NCBI GenBank assembly: GCA_013360445.1 | Contig: JABWBP010000045.1 | Span: forward strand, 1 to 50,223 | Direction of reading: 5' to 3' | Origin: Calditrichaceae bacterium | GTDB taxonomy: Bacteria; Calditrichota; Calditrichia; RBG-13-44-9; J075 | Length of the DNA: 50,223 nt | Part shown: one piece after another, positions 30,847 through 39,724 of the stretch | Layout: each line of letters begins with the position of its first letter | Position numbering within the stretch: position 1 is the first letter of the stretch | The notes under the pieces: generated by a model | Database searches by the model: none | Told to the model about the DNA's origin: nothing | The model's input: only the letters and a program-made list of their open reading frames with translations | Made by a program: the position numbers and the translations under genes

Positions 30847-33800
30847 CCCCTCATACTCCGACGGCGCCACCCCATACTCCTCCCGGAAAATTTTCGCAAA
30901 GTGGGCAATACTCTGAAAGCCTACTTCGTAAGCAATCTCCGTAACGGTGCCCGATTTTTGCTGAAGCAATTGCGCGGCGCGTTTGAGCCGCAAGGTGCGG
31001 ATAAACTCCCGCACCGATTGCCCGGTGAGGGCGCGCAGCTTGCGGTTGAGATGGCGGCGGCTGACCCCGGCTTCCCGCGCCAGGTCATCGGTCTCGAAAG
31101 CGGGATCGTCGATATGGGCTTCCACCGCTGCTATCACTTTTTTGAGGAACGTCTCATCCATGGAGGTAACAGTAATTTCCGAGGGCTGAATCACCAGCTC
31201 TCGGCGAAAACGCTCTTGCAGCCGGCGGCGCTGCTCGATCAAGTTGCTGACCCGCACCCGCAGCTCTCTGGCGTCAAAGGGTTTGGTGAGGTAGTCATCC
31301 GCGCCGGTTTCCAGGCCCTCGATCTTGCTCTCCCCGGAGGCGCGGGCGGTCAGCAGAATCACCGGTATGTGGCTGGTGCGCTCATCGCTCTTTATCCTTT
31401 CGCAGAATTGAAAACCGTCCATATTGGGCATCATCACATCGCTGATGATCAGGTCCGGCGCGTGTTTGAGCGCCTGTTTTATTCCCTGGGCGCCGTCTTC
31501 CGCTTCCACAAGGCGGTAATACTCCGAGAGGTATCCCCGCATGTAGGCGCGCATGTCGGGGTTGTCTTCGACGATCAGGACGGTTTCGTTGGTTTCCGGG
31601 GGCTGTTGGGGCGAAGCATCCCTGGCAAATTCTTCGATATACATTTCCACTTTTCGCGAGCGTTGGGGCGAAGCATCCCCGGCAAATTCTTCAGTATAAA
31701 TTTCAGCTTTCTGCAAGGGATGCTTCGCCCCTACGGTGATTTCACCACCAACAATTTCATCTGCCCGCAAATGTTCCTTCCCCAGCGGCAGGCGTACGGT
31801 AAAGACGCTGCCTTTGCCCACCTCGCTGGAAACCTCTATCGTTCCGTGGTGCAGTTCCACCAATTCTTTAACCAGCGCCAGCCCGATGCCGCTGCCCGGT
31901 AGAGACGTTGCATGCAACGTCCCTACCGTAGAAAAATCGCCGGCCTGGTAAAAACGGTCGAAAATATGCGGCAGGTCTGCGGGGGGAATACCGATGCCGG
32001 TGTCCCTCACCGTGATTTCTAACATCCCCCTCGGTCCCCCTTCAAAGGGGGAAGAAGCCGAAATTCCCCCCTTTGAAGGGGGACCGAGGGGGATGTACAC
32101 CATCACACTGCCTCCCTCCGGCGTAAACTTCAAGGCATTGAACAGCAGGTTGATGATGATCTTTTCGTAATGCTCCCGTTCCAGGTAAACCATCAACGGC
32201 TCTTCCGGGCCATTGAATTGCAGCTTTATATCGCGCACGCTGGCCAGGGATTCAAAGGTCATGGTAAGCTGGCGGGTGAGGGCTACAATATCCTGCGGGC
32301 TGGCCTGCAAAACCATTTTGCCGGATTCTAATTTGGAGAGGTCTAAAAGCTGGTTGACCAGCCGCAGCAAACGATTGCAGTTGCGCAGGATCAGGTGGTA
32401 CTGCTCGCGAAGGTCGCCCTTGAACTCCCCGGAAATCAGTTGCTTTACCGGCCCGCTGATCAGCGTCAGCGGGGTGCGGAATTCATGGGAAATGCTGGCG
32501 AAGAAGCGCGATTTCATACGATCCACTTCCTGAAGTTTCTCCGCTTCTAAATGTTCTATTTGCAGGTCGTGCTTCAGGCGCTGGCGATTCAGTTCGTAAC
32601 GGCGGCCGCTATACAGCAGCGCCAATGCAAGCAGCGCGTATAGGGCGTATGCCCACCAGGTTCTCCACCAGGGCGGGTGAATGATGATCTTTAACGAAAC
32701 GCCATCTTCATTCCAGACGCCGTCGTTATTGGAGCCTTTTACCCGAAGATTATAGTTGCCCGGCGCCAGGTTGGTAAAAGTAATGGAGCGTTGATTGCCC
32801 AAATAAACCCATTCCTCTTGAGCGCCTTCTAATTTGTAGGCATACTGGTTTTTTTGCGGGTTTCGGAAATTGAGAGCCACAAATTCAAAGGTGAGCGTTT
32901 GGTCGTCGTAAGCGAGTTCGATTTGCTGCTTCTCGGAAATTTGTTCGTCAACAACAGGCTCGTTACGGGTATAATGGGTAAATTTTGTAATAAACACCGG
33001 CGGGATGTAGGGATTATCCTTAATACTGTCGGGATGGAAAAAATCGATGCCGTTGCGGCCGCTAAAAAACATCTCCCCGCTGCTGTTTTTGCCGGGCGCG
33101 CCAAAACTAAAGGCGGCGTTCTGCAGCCCGTTTTCAACATAATAGTTTTTAAATGTTTCCGTGTGCGGATCGAATTTTGATAACCCGTTTACGCTGGCCA
33201 GCCATAAATTCCCTTGATTATCCTCCAAAATTCCATGAATCACGTTATCAGGAAGGCCGTCGCTTTCCGTATAATAGCGAAACTGCCCGCTGTCGCGCTC
33301 AAAGCGGTTGAGACCCCCGCTGGTAGCGATCCAGATCGCGCCGGTTTGATCTTCATGAATATCCCAGGTGATATTGTTGCTCAAACTATGGGGATTTTTC
33401 GGGTCATTTATGTAATGGCGGAACTGCCCGCGCTGGCGATCAAAGTGCTCAACGCCGCGGCCCCATGTTCCAACCCAGAGTATGCCGCTGCGGTCTTCAA
33501 AAACAAAGCTAAGGAGATTATGGCTCAGGCTGTGGGGATCATCGGGATCGTGGAGAAAATGGTCGAAGTTCTGGCGCTGGCGGTCAAAGCGGTTAAGTCC
33601 CCCGCCAAAAGTGGCAATCCAGATATTTCCGCTGCGGTCTTCATAGAATGCACTGAGGCGGTTGTGGCTTAAACTGTGAGGGTCATCGGGATTGTGGACA
33701 AAGCGGGTAAACGTTCTTCCGTCACTTTCCAGGCGGTTAATGCCCACGTCAGCGGTGCCGACCCACAACGTTCCGGCGCGGTCTTCATAAAGCGCCATAA

Positions 33801-35118
33801 TAAAATTCTGGCTCAAACTGCGGGGATTCGAGGGATCGTGAACAAATTGCCGGAACCGCCCGCTTCGGCGATCGAATTGGTAAAGCCCGTCATACACGCT
33901 GCCGATCCAGAGCATGCCGCTGCGGTCTCCCAGGGTGGTATGAACGGGAAATTCGCTCTCGTTTCCGCGGCTTGGCGGATCCGGCGCTAAGTGATGAAAC
34001 TGGTTCTGCCCGCGATCGAAACGGTTAATGCCGAACCCGCCGCCTTTTGCGCGCCTCCATAAGTCGCCGGCGCCAACCCAGAGCGCCCCGGCGCGATCTT
34101 CAACAATCGAGGTAATATAATTGGAACTCAGGCTGCGGGGATTCTCAGGATCGTGCATAATGCGGGTAAACTGCCCGCTGCTGCGATCCAGGATGTTCAG
34201 GCCCCCGCCCTCGGTGCCAATCCAGAGCGCGCCGGCGCGATCTTCATAAATCGCCCAGACAACATTATGGCTCAGGCTGCGGGGATTTCCGGGATCGTGG
34301 ATAAACCGGGTAAAACTCTCCTGCTCCCGGTCAAAGCGGTTAAGGCCGCCATAAGTTCCGATCCAGAGCGTTCCGGAACGGTCTTCGTTAATCGAAGTGA
34401 CGCCATTATCGCTCAAACTGTGGGAAGAATGGGGATCATGAAAGAAATGGGTAAAGCGTTCCTGTGTGCGGTCAATAAGGTTTAGCCCGTTATTGGTCCC
34501 AATCCAGAGGCTCCCGGAGCGGTCTTCGTAGATTACCCGGGCAGTATTATTGCTCAGGCTGCCGGCATTCGCCGGATCGTGCACAAAGCGGGTAAAGCGG
34601 TTCTGCTTTTGATCGAACCGCAGGAGCCCCGCGCTGGTGCCGATCCAAAACATGCCGGAAGGGTCTTCATAGATCGAATGGACTTGATTCACCACGCTGT
34701 TGGGGTTTTCCGGATCGCAGGGGAAGCGGGTAAACCGCCCGGCGGCGCGTTCGAACCGGTTGAACCCGTGGATCAGGGTGCCAATCCACAATGCGCCGGA
34801 GCGATCTTCATAGATGCACAGGATGTCGTCGCTGGATATTGAGGTGGTATCCCGCACATCGTATGTGTAAACGGTAAAGCGGTAACCGTCATATTTGTGC
34901 AGGCCCGTGCGTGTGCCAAACCACATAAAACCCTGGCGGTCCTGCAGAATACAGATTATACCGCTGTCGTGCACTCCCTGCTCAACTGCCAGATGTTCAA
35001 ATTTGATATCGGGTTGTAAACCTCCAAATGTGCTACCGCTTTGGGCAAACAAAACGGCGGGAAGGAGACAGAAAAGAATCATTCCCCACAGAAAACCGAT
35101 ATTCAGAATTCTGGACAT
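30838..35118 (-). CDS. Giant hybrid two-component sensor: propeller, kinase, receiver, AraC output
   Basis: This 1426-residue inner-membrane protein is a complete two-component system in one chain. A signal peptide (1-25) leads to about 13-14 regulator-propeller repeats (each with [18 protein letters not shown]-type cores, 40-720), a Y_Y_Y domain (about 745-810), a transmembrane helix (822-838), HisKA with H in [12 protein letters not shown] (about 875), and a split HATPase ([14 protein letters not shown]...DTGIGIP...GSGIGLAL). A receiver follows ([26 protein letters not shown]; about 1175-1290), then an AraC-type HTH (about 1325-1426). Bacteroidetes homologues sense oligosaccharides. Three palindromic segments interrupt the kinase half in frame, listed separately. 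A ligand cannot be named from sequence. Confidence 0.93.
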   Translation of the reverse strand: MSRILNIGFLWGMILFCLLPAVLFAQSGSTFGGLQPDIKFEHLAVEQGVHDSGIICILQDRQGFMWFGTRTGLHKYDGYRFTVYTYDVRDTTSISSDDILCIYEDRSGALWIGTLIHGFNRFERAAGRFTRFPCDPENPNSVVNQVHSIYEDPSGMFWIGTSAGLLRFDQKQNRFTRFVHDPANAGSLSNNTARVIYEDRSGSLWIGTNNGLNLIDRTQERFTHFFHDPHSSHSLSDNGVTSINEDRSGTLWIGTYGGLNRFDREQESFTRFIHDPGNPRSLSHNVVWAIYEDRAGALWIGTEGGGLNILDRSSGQFTRIMHDPENPRSLSSNYITSIVEDRAGALWVGAGDLWRRAKGGGFGINRFDRGQNQFHHLAPDPPSRGNESEFPVHTTLGDRSGMLWIGSVYDGLYQFDRRSGRFRQFVHDPSNPRSLSQNFIMALYEDRAGTLWVGTADVGINRLESDGRTFTRFVHNPDDPHSLSHNRLSAFYEDRSGNIWIATFGGGLNRFDRQRQNFDHFLHDPDDPHSLSHNLLSFVFEDRSGILWVGTWGRGVEHFDRQRGQFRHYINDPKNPHSLSNNITWDIHEDQTGAIWIATSGGLNRFERDSGQFRYYTESDGLPDNVIHGILEDNQGNLWLASVNGLSKFDPHTETFKNYYVENGLQNAAFSFGAPGKNSSGEMFFSGRNGIDFFHPDSIKDNPYIPPVFITKFTHYTRNEPVVDEQISEKQQIELAYDDQTLTFEFVALNFRNPQKNQYAYKLEGAQEEWVYLGNQRSITFTNLAPGNYNLRVKGSNNDGVWNEDGVSLKIIIHPPWWRTWWAYALYALLALALLYSGRRYELNRQRLKHDLQIEHLEAEKLQEVDRMKSRFFASISHEFRTPLTLISGPVKQLISGEFKGDLREQYHLILRNCNRLLRLVNQLLDLSKLESGKMVLQASPQDIVALTRQLTMTFESLASVRDIKLQFNGPEEPLMVYLEREHYEKIIINLLFNALKFTPEGGSVMVYIPLGPPSKGGISASSPFEGGPRGMLEITVRDTGIGIPPADLPHIFDRFYQAGDFSTVGTLHATSLPGSGIGLALVKELVELHHGTIEVSSEVGKGSVFTVRLPLGKEHLRADEIVGGEITVGAKHPLQKAEIYTEEFAGDASPQRSRKVEMYIEEFARDASPQQPPETNETVLIVEDNPDMRAYMRGYLSEYYRLVEAEDGAQGIKQALKHAPDLIISDVMMPNMDGFQFCERIKSDERTSHIPVILLTARASGESKIEGLETGADDYLTKPFDARELRVRVSNLIEQRRRLQERFRRELVIQPSEITVTSMDETFLKKVIAAVEAHIDDPAFETDDLAREAGVSRRHLNRKLRALTGQSVREFIRTLRLKRAAQLLQQKSGTVTEIAYEVGFQSIAHFAKIFREEYGVAPSEYEGNG
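31610..31737. repeat. In-frame GGGGCGAAGCATCCC array within the sensor gene
   Basis: Two direct copies of TTGGGGCGAAGCATCCC plus following GGCAAATTCTTC, and one inverted GGGATGCTTCGCCCCTAC, occupy the linker between the kinase and receiver domains (residues about 1128-1170). The translation shows it as two repeats of [18 protein letters not shown]. It belongs to the GTAGGGGCG family seen between hydrogenase genes. Confidence 0.8.
31899..31926. repeat. In-frame copy of the GTAGAGACGTTGCA palindrome
   Basis: This differs at one base from the 28-bp palindrome at 7090-7117. It is translated as [11 protein letters not shown] between [11 protein letters not shown] and GSGIGLAL, exactly in the ATP-lid/G2 region of the kinase. 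Confidence 0.85.
32023..32095. repeat. In-frame 73-nt inverted-repeat element within the HATPase domain
   Basis: Perfect 29-bp arms (32023-32051 and 32067-32095, beginning CATCCCCCTCGGTCCCCC) flank a 15-nt loop. Translation gives the Pro/Gly-rich stretch [20 protein letters not shown] between GGSVMVYI and [13 protein letters not shown], where normal HATPase domains have only a few residues. Confidence 0.88.
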
Positions 35119-35440
35119 ACTACACAGATTCCTTTGAGTTTATCAGCAAAACGCTGCCGGCAAAAAATTTTCTGAAAGCCAATGCAAGTATGAGCGATGA
35201 GAATATATCAACCGGATAAATTCTGATCAAGTAAATACCTTGTGGAAAATAATTTTTTTGCAAAGACCGGTAATCATTGGCAGCGGCACAGACCGTAAGC
35301 GGCATTTTCCCGATTTCACCTCCCCTCTCCGGGAGCTTTTTTTCTTCCATTTGCAATTTAGCGGGGTTTTTCTGTATAATCTCAGTGCCGCCTTTGGCAA
35401 GAAATTTTGCACCGTATCAATGGTAGGTAATCTGACAAGC

Positions 35441-37327
35441 ATGAACTCCAACAATTCTCCGCTTTCGCAAATTCTGCGTCTCTTTTTCATTGCCGGGACC
35501 ATTCTGGTTATCCCCCTTGCTTTTACCCGCGCTGCCATCGAGCCGGCGCTGCCGCTGCGCTTTGTGCTCCTGGCCGCTTTGCTGTTAGGGGTAATCACCT
35601 TTATTTCCTTTCGGTTTTCCCCCAAAAAGCCCCCTTTTGATTACGCCATTCTGCGCCGGGCCATTTTTCCCGTTTTTTTGATCTATCTTTTTTTCGCAGC
35701 GATTTCCCTGGTGCAGGGCGTCAATTTTGCCGAAGGTTTGTTCGATCTTCTGAAAATCGCCCTCTATTTCATATTCCTGTTCACGGCCACCCTGCTGCTG
35801 GTGCAGGATGAAACGATGCTGGCCGAGCTCAGCCGGGCTTTCGCCATTCTGGCCGCGGCGCTGTCGTTCATGGGTATTTGCCAGTATTTCGGCATCGCCT
35901 TCAGCAAATTGCCCGGGAATTACATCGTTTATGCCACCATGGCCAACAAGAATCTCCTTTCCGAAGCGATTTTCCTCACTTTTCCTTTTTTGCTCTTCGG
36001 CATTCTGAATTTTAAAGGCGCCTGGGCGCTTTTGAGCATGATGGCCATGATGCTGGCGGGGTTCGTGATCGGGGTGGCGCATACCCGGGCGGTCTGGGCG
36101 GCGCTGGCCGGCGCAACTTTAATTACCGCGGCGATAGCGTTTATCTTCGCCAGGCAGTTATCATTTCCGGCCAAATGGAAAACGCAACTGCTTCGCCGGT
36201 TATCCTACGCCGCCATCCTTTTTACCCTGGCGCTGCTGCTCTCCGCGCTGGCGCACTTTACCCGCACCATGCAAAGCGAAAGCATGAGCAAAGCGCTGGC
36301 CGGGGCAAATCTCCCGGTTTCCTCTATCGATGAGCGGCTGCGATTGTGGGAGAAAACGCTGCAAATGATCGCGGATCATCCCATCGGCGGGGTGGGGTTG
36401 GGAAACTGGAAAATCATGCTGCCCCGTTATGGGGCCGCAGGATTGCGCTCGGAAAGCGGGGAAATCCACTTCGTGCGCCCGCACAATGACTTTTTGTGGG
36501 TGTTTGCGGAGACCGGGGCGTTCGGTTTCCTCAGCTACCTGCTGATCTTCGGGCTGGTTTTTTATTATGCTTACCGCCTCCTCACGCAGGCGAAACAACC
36601 CGCTGCAAAAATTATCGCTTTGTTGATGATTTTTGGAATCAGCGGTTACGTGTTGATCGCGCTGGCGGCGTTTCCCCGGGAACGCATCGTTCAATCCTCC
36701 TTCCTGTTGCTGATGGTGGCCGTGGTCGTTTCTTTCTACCACGCTTCCGGCCCGTTGAAAAAGCCAATTGCTTCCCGCGCCGGGTTGGCAGTGAGTTTTC
36801 TTTTCATTGTAACGCTGGCTGCTTGCCTGATCGTGGGTTATTCCCGGCTGGTTTCGGAAATTCAGGTCAAAAAATCCCTGACCGCCCGTAAAGCCGGGCA
36901 ATTCGAGCTGGAAATTTCGGAATTGAACAAAGCGGAGACCGCTTTCTACAATCTCGATCCGGCTGTAACCCCGGTGGCGCTCTTCCGCGCCACGGCGCAG
37001 GTGCGGATGAACCGTCTCGACCTGGCGTTACAGGATTTTCAGCAAGCCCTGAAAGCCCACCCCTACAACATGGTGGTGTTGAGCAACCTGGGAACCGCGT
37101 GCCAAAAGACCGGCCAGCCGGAGAGAGCGGTGGAGCTGTTCAACAAAGTATTGGAAATTTCTCCCCGGCACGAGCATACCTTGTTGAATCTGGCCGCGGT
37201 GTATTTCGAGATGGGCAAATTCTCCGAAGCCTACCAGGCCATCCAGCGCTGCGATCCCGACACCTGGAATCCCCGGGTGGCGGAGTACCGCAAAAAAATC
37301 GAAGCCAGATTGAATTTGCAACCTTAA
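35441..37327 (+). CDS. O-antigen-ligase-like (Wzy_C) membrane protein with TPR tail, paralogue 1
   Basis: This 628-residue protein has about ten to twelve transmembrane helices (1-500) and the O-antigen ligase/polymerase motif, including GVGLGNWKIMLPRYG and RPHNDFLWVFAETG in the large periplasmic loop. A soluble C-terminal part (about 520-628) has TPR repeats (QDFQQALKAHPYNMVVLSNLGTA, shown as one helix pair, then AVELFNKVLEISP). The family joins or polymerises glycan chains at the outer face of the inner membrane. Start 35441 is chosen because it aligns with the N-terminus of the neighbouring paralogue; ORF extension to 35240 looks non-coding. No other glycan genes are nearby. Confidence 0.82.
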   Translation: MNSNNSPLSQILRLFFIAGTILVIPLAFTRAAIEPALPLRFVLLAALLLGVITFISFRFSPKKPPFDYAILRRAIFPVFLIYLFFAAISLVQGVNFAEGLFDLLKIALYFIFLFTATLLLVQDETMLAELSRAFAILAAALSFMGICQYFGIAFSKLPGNYIVYATMANKNLLSEAIFLTFPFLLFGILNFKGAWALLSMMAMMLAGFVIGVAHTRAVWAALAGATLITAAIAFIFARQLSFPAKWKTQLLRRLSYAAILFTLALLLSALAHFTRTMQSESMSKALAGANLPVSSIDERLRLWEKTLQMIADHPIGGVGLGNWKIMLPRYGAAGLRSESGEIHFVRPHNDFLWVFAETGAFGFLSYLLIFGLVFYYAYRLLTQAKQPAAKIIALLMIFGISGYVLIALAAFPRERIVQSSFLLLMVAVVVSFYHASGPLKKPIASRAGLAVSFLFIVTLAACLIVGYSRLVSEIQVKKSLTARKAGQFELEISELNKAETAFYNLDPAVTPVALFRATAQVRMNRLDLALQDFQQALKAHPYNMVVLSNLGTACQKTGQPERAVELFNKVLEISPRHEHTLLNLAAVYFEMGKFSEAYQAIQRCDPDTWNPRVAEYRKKIEARLNLQP

Positions 37328-37334
37328 TCATTCG

Positions 37335-39263
37335 ATGTCTATGAAACCCTCCAAACAGACCTCGCCCGGCGCGTTAGTCCGGAATATGTTTATCCTAACG
37401 ATCCTGGTAATGCCGTTTGTGCTGGTTCGCTCCAGCCGCGAACCGGCGGTTTTGCCCCGCTACCTGCTCCTGGCGGGGATGCTGATTGCAGTGGTCGCCG
37501 CTTTGGTGGTGCAATTCTCCCGGAAAAAGCCCGGCCAGGATTACCGCCTGCTGCAACGGCTCATTTTTCCGGCATTTTTACTTTATATTGTTTTCGGCGC
37601 TCTCTCCCTGCCCGGGGCGATCAACCTGCCGGAAGCGTTGTTCGAATTATCCAGGATGATTCTTTTCGGAATTTTCTTCTTCATCTCCGCCTGGATATTA
37701 GACAACGACCGCCTGCTGCTCCCGCAGCTTTGCCGGGCGCTGATCATTGCCGCGGCGCTGCTGGCCGCCATCGCAATCTGCCAGTATTTCCTGCTCGCGT
37801 TCACCGGCTTGCTGGCCGGCACTTACATGGAAGCCACCTTGACGAACAAAAACCTGCTCTCCACCGCCCTGGTGCTCATGCTCCCGTTTTTGATCTATGG
37901 AATCCTTCATTTTAAGGGTTTTTGGGGCGATTTCAGCGTCTTTTCGACGCTGCTGAGCGGGCTTGTCATCGGGGCGGCGCACACCCGGGCGGCCTGGGCG
38001 GGATTGGCAGGCGCGGCGGTGCTGGCGTTAGGTTTTTTCGCGCTCCTTCGCAAGCGCATCCCCCTGGTAAGCAAGCTGAATTCCCTGAACTGGAAACGCC
38101 TGCTCTACACCGGCATCATTTTTCTGGTAATCGTAATCGCTTCCGCAGCCTGGGAAAACTACTATCGTGATCACCGGGTTCGGCAAACCCAAACCGAGGT
38201 AACACAGTTCTTCCGGCGCAGCTATGCCCCGATGCGCACCGCCAGAATTCGCATCGAGCTTTGGAAAAAGACCTTGCAGATGATCGGCGATCATCCCTGG
38301 TTAGGGGTGGGGGTGGGCAATTGGAAAATGGCGCTCAATCGTTACGGCACAGCGGAGCTGGATTCCGATACCGGCAAATTGAACTACGTGCGCCCGCACA
38401 ATGATTACCTGTGGATCTGGGCGGAAAGCGGGATTTTCGGGCTGCTGTGCTATCTTTCCATCTTCGGGATTGGTTTTTATTACATTTACCGGCTGCTTTT
38501 TTATGCTAAAGATCCCCAGGGCGGGTTGCTGGCGCTGCTGATGGGTTTTGGGATTCTGGCCTACCTGGGAATCGCGTTTTTTGATTTTCCAAAGGAGCGA
38601 ATCGTTCATTCCTCCCTGCTCCTGTTGATGCTGGCGGCGGCGACCGCCGGTTACCATCGCGCTTTTCCGCGCGCCCCCGGCGGTTTCCCCAAAGCGGCGC
38701 AACCGCTCAATCTCCTTTTCCTGGCGATTCTGGCGCTTTGCGCCGTGCTGGGCTACAGCCGCCTGAGGTCTGAAATTCACGTGCAGAAAGCTTTTCAGTA
38801 CGAGTCGCGCAAAAACTGGCCGGAAAATATTCGGCAGTTGGATCGCGCCGAAACCGCGTTTTATAATATCGACCCGGTGGTAAATCCCCTGGCCCTTTAC
38901 CGCGGCGACGCCCGGCTGGCATTGAGCGACACCGCCGCGGCGCTTCAAGAATACCAGGAAGCCCGCCGGGTTCATCCCTATAACATTTTAGCGGTATGGA
39001 AGATTGGGGATATTTATTACGGGAAAGGGGATAAGCGAACCGCGGCAGAATACTATGAGAAAGCCCTGGAGTTTACTCCCAAATTAGATGCCTTGCTGTT
39101 GAACCTCACCGCGGTTTATATTCAAATGAAAAAGTATCCGGAAGCTTTGGAAACGCTCAACCGCTGCAAGCCGGAGAGCACTAACCCGAATATCCCCCGC
39201 TACCGGCAATTGATCGAGAAACAATTGGAGGCGGAAAAGTCCGCTTCCGATGCTGAAAAGTAG
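37335..39263 (+). CDS. O-antigen-ligase-like (Wzy_C) membrane protein with TPR tail, paralogue 2
   Basis: This 642-residue protein is built like the preceding one: multi-pass membrane region, LGVGVGNWKMALNRYG and RPHNDYLWIWAESG in the conserved loop, then C-terminal TPRs (ALQEYQEARRVHPYN, AAEYYEKALEFTPK). Alignment by eye shows strong similarity along the whole length, so the pair arose by tandem duplication and then diverged. It starts seven bases after the previous stop without a clear ribosome-binding site, suggesting coupling; ATG at 37335 or 37341 is possible. The stop codon lies in the stem of a terminator. Confidence 0.82.
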   Translation: MSMKPSKQTSPGALVRNMFILTILVMPFVLVRSSREPAVLPRYLLLAGMLIAVVAALVVQFSRKKPGQDYRLLQRLIFPAFLLYIVFGALSLPGAINLPEALFELSRMILFGIFFFISAWILDNDRLLLPQLCRALIIAAALLAAIAICQYFLLAFTGLLAGTYMEATLTNKNLLSTALVLMLPFLIYGILHFKGFWGDFSVFSTLLSGLVIGAAHTRAAWAGLAGAAVLALGFFALLRKRIPLVSKLNSLNWKRLLYTGIIFLVIVIASAAWENYYRDHRVRQTQTEVTQFFRRSYAPMRTARIRIELWKKTLQMIGDHPWLGVGVGNWKMALNRYGTAELDSDTGKLNYVRPHNDYLWIWAESGIFGLLCYLSIFGIGFYYIYRLLFYAKDPQGGLLALLMGFGILAYLGIAFFDFPKERIVHSSLLLLMLAAATAGYHRAFPRAPGGFPKAAQPLNLLFLAILALCAVLGYSRLRSEIHVQKAFQYESRKNWPENIRQLDRAETAFYNIDPVVNPLALYRGDARLALSDTAAALQEYQEARRVHPYNILAVWKIGDIYYGKGDKRTAAEYYEKALEFTPKLDALLLNLTAVYIQMKKYPEALETLNRCKPESTNPNIPRYRQLIEKQLEAEKSASDAEK

Positions 39264-39285
39264 GGCGAAACCCGGCTACTTTTTT
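39258..39285 (+). terminator. Intrinsic terminator overlapping the ligase-2 stop codon
   Basis: AAGTAG (39258-39263) pairs with CTACTT (39276-39281), with inner GG/CC pairing, followed by a six-T run (39280-39285). The TAG stop codon of the second paralogue is part of the stem. The tRNA-Lys promoter begins three bases later. Confidence 0.7.
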
Positions 39286-39287
39286 CC

Positions 39288-39316
39288 TTGACAGCTATAG
39301 TGTATTTCTCTATATT
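39288..39316 (+). promoter_or_regulatory. Sigma-70 promoter of tRNA-Lys
   Basis: TTGACA (39288-39293), a 17-nt spacer and TATATT (39311-39316) give a near-consensus promoter. Transcription should start near 39323, about 29 nt before the mature tRNA. Confidence 0.85.
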
Positions 39317-39351
39317 TGCCGCGCTTTCTTGAGCAACCATGTTAATCGAGA

Positions 39352-39424
39352 GGGCCCGTAGCTCAGCCGGTAGAGCAGCGGACTTTTAATCCGTTGGTCG
39401 CAGGTTCGATTCCTGCCGGGCTCA
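39352..39424 (+). tRNA. tRNA-Lys (anticodon TTT)
   Basis: The cloverleaf is complete. The acceptor arm is GGGCCCG/CGGGCTC (one G-T pair), the D arm is GCTCAGCCGGTAGAGC, the anticodon stem is GCGGA/TCCGT with loop CTTTTAA, the T arm is GCAGG-TTCGATT-CCTGC, and the discriminator is A. CCA is not encoded. Confidence 0.96.
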
Positions 39425-39440
39425 CGCAAGGAAAAACAAG

Positions 39441-39472
39441 GGGTTACGAATGGTGATTCGTAACCCTTTTTT
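39441..39472 (+). terminator. Intrinsic terminator after tRNA-Lys
   Basis: GGGTTACGAAT (39441-39451) and ATTCGTAACCC (39456-39466) form a perfect 11-bp stem with a four-base loop, followed by TTTTTT (39467-39472). Confidence 0.93.
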
Positions 39473-39511
39473 ATTGCAAAAATGCAAAAAGTCAGCAATA
39501 AGTCAGCATAC

Positions 39512-39724
39512 TTAGTAGGGTCTCCTTGCCAACATATCTTTGGTATGTTTCGGCGCCAGGTGGGCGTATCTTTCCGTGGTTTTTATATCCGAATGGCCTA
39601 TGATCTCTTTTACCGTCGATAGCGGCACTCCCTGCATCACTAAGTGAGAAATATAGGATGTCTGAAGGTGTGACAACTCGCCCACGGAAAGCCAATTTTC
39701 TTAAAAGTTTGGTTAGAGGCCTGC
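39512..39724 (-). pseudogene. Tyrosine recombinase (integrase) remnant, frameshifted
   Basis: Read on the minus strand, about 70 codons of a phage/ICE-type integrase C-terminus survive. One frame gives SNQTFKKIGFPWASCHTFRH, containing the catalytic HxxRH. One base later a different frame continues YISHLVMQGVPLSTV, then KEIIGHSDIKTTERYAHLAP with the HxxI and nucleophile Tyr, ending KHTKDMLARRPY and TAA. A single-base loss inside the RH box (around 39673) therefore breaks the gene. The N-terminal two thirds are missing; the fragment starts at the aceK stop codon. It faces tRNA-Lys, a common integration site, about 90 nt away. Confidence 0.85.

Noticed and set aside
30742-31902. 386-codon plus-strand ORF
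   Set aside because: It is the antisense shadow of the giant sensor gene. Its start is in a GGATGG array and its composition follows the opposite strand's codon structure.
33214-34842. Series of plus-strand ORFs at 33.2-34.8 kb
   Set aside because: These are shadows of the tandem propeller repeats of the sensor gene. The regular spacing reflects that repeat, not a gene family.
39310-39498. Minus-strand ORF across tRNA-Lys
   Set aside because: It is translated through the tRNA (its peptide includes the reversed tRNA sequence, GRNRTCDQRIKSPLLYRLSYGP) and is a well-known type of spurious tRNA-antisense ORF.
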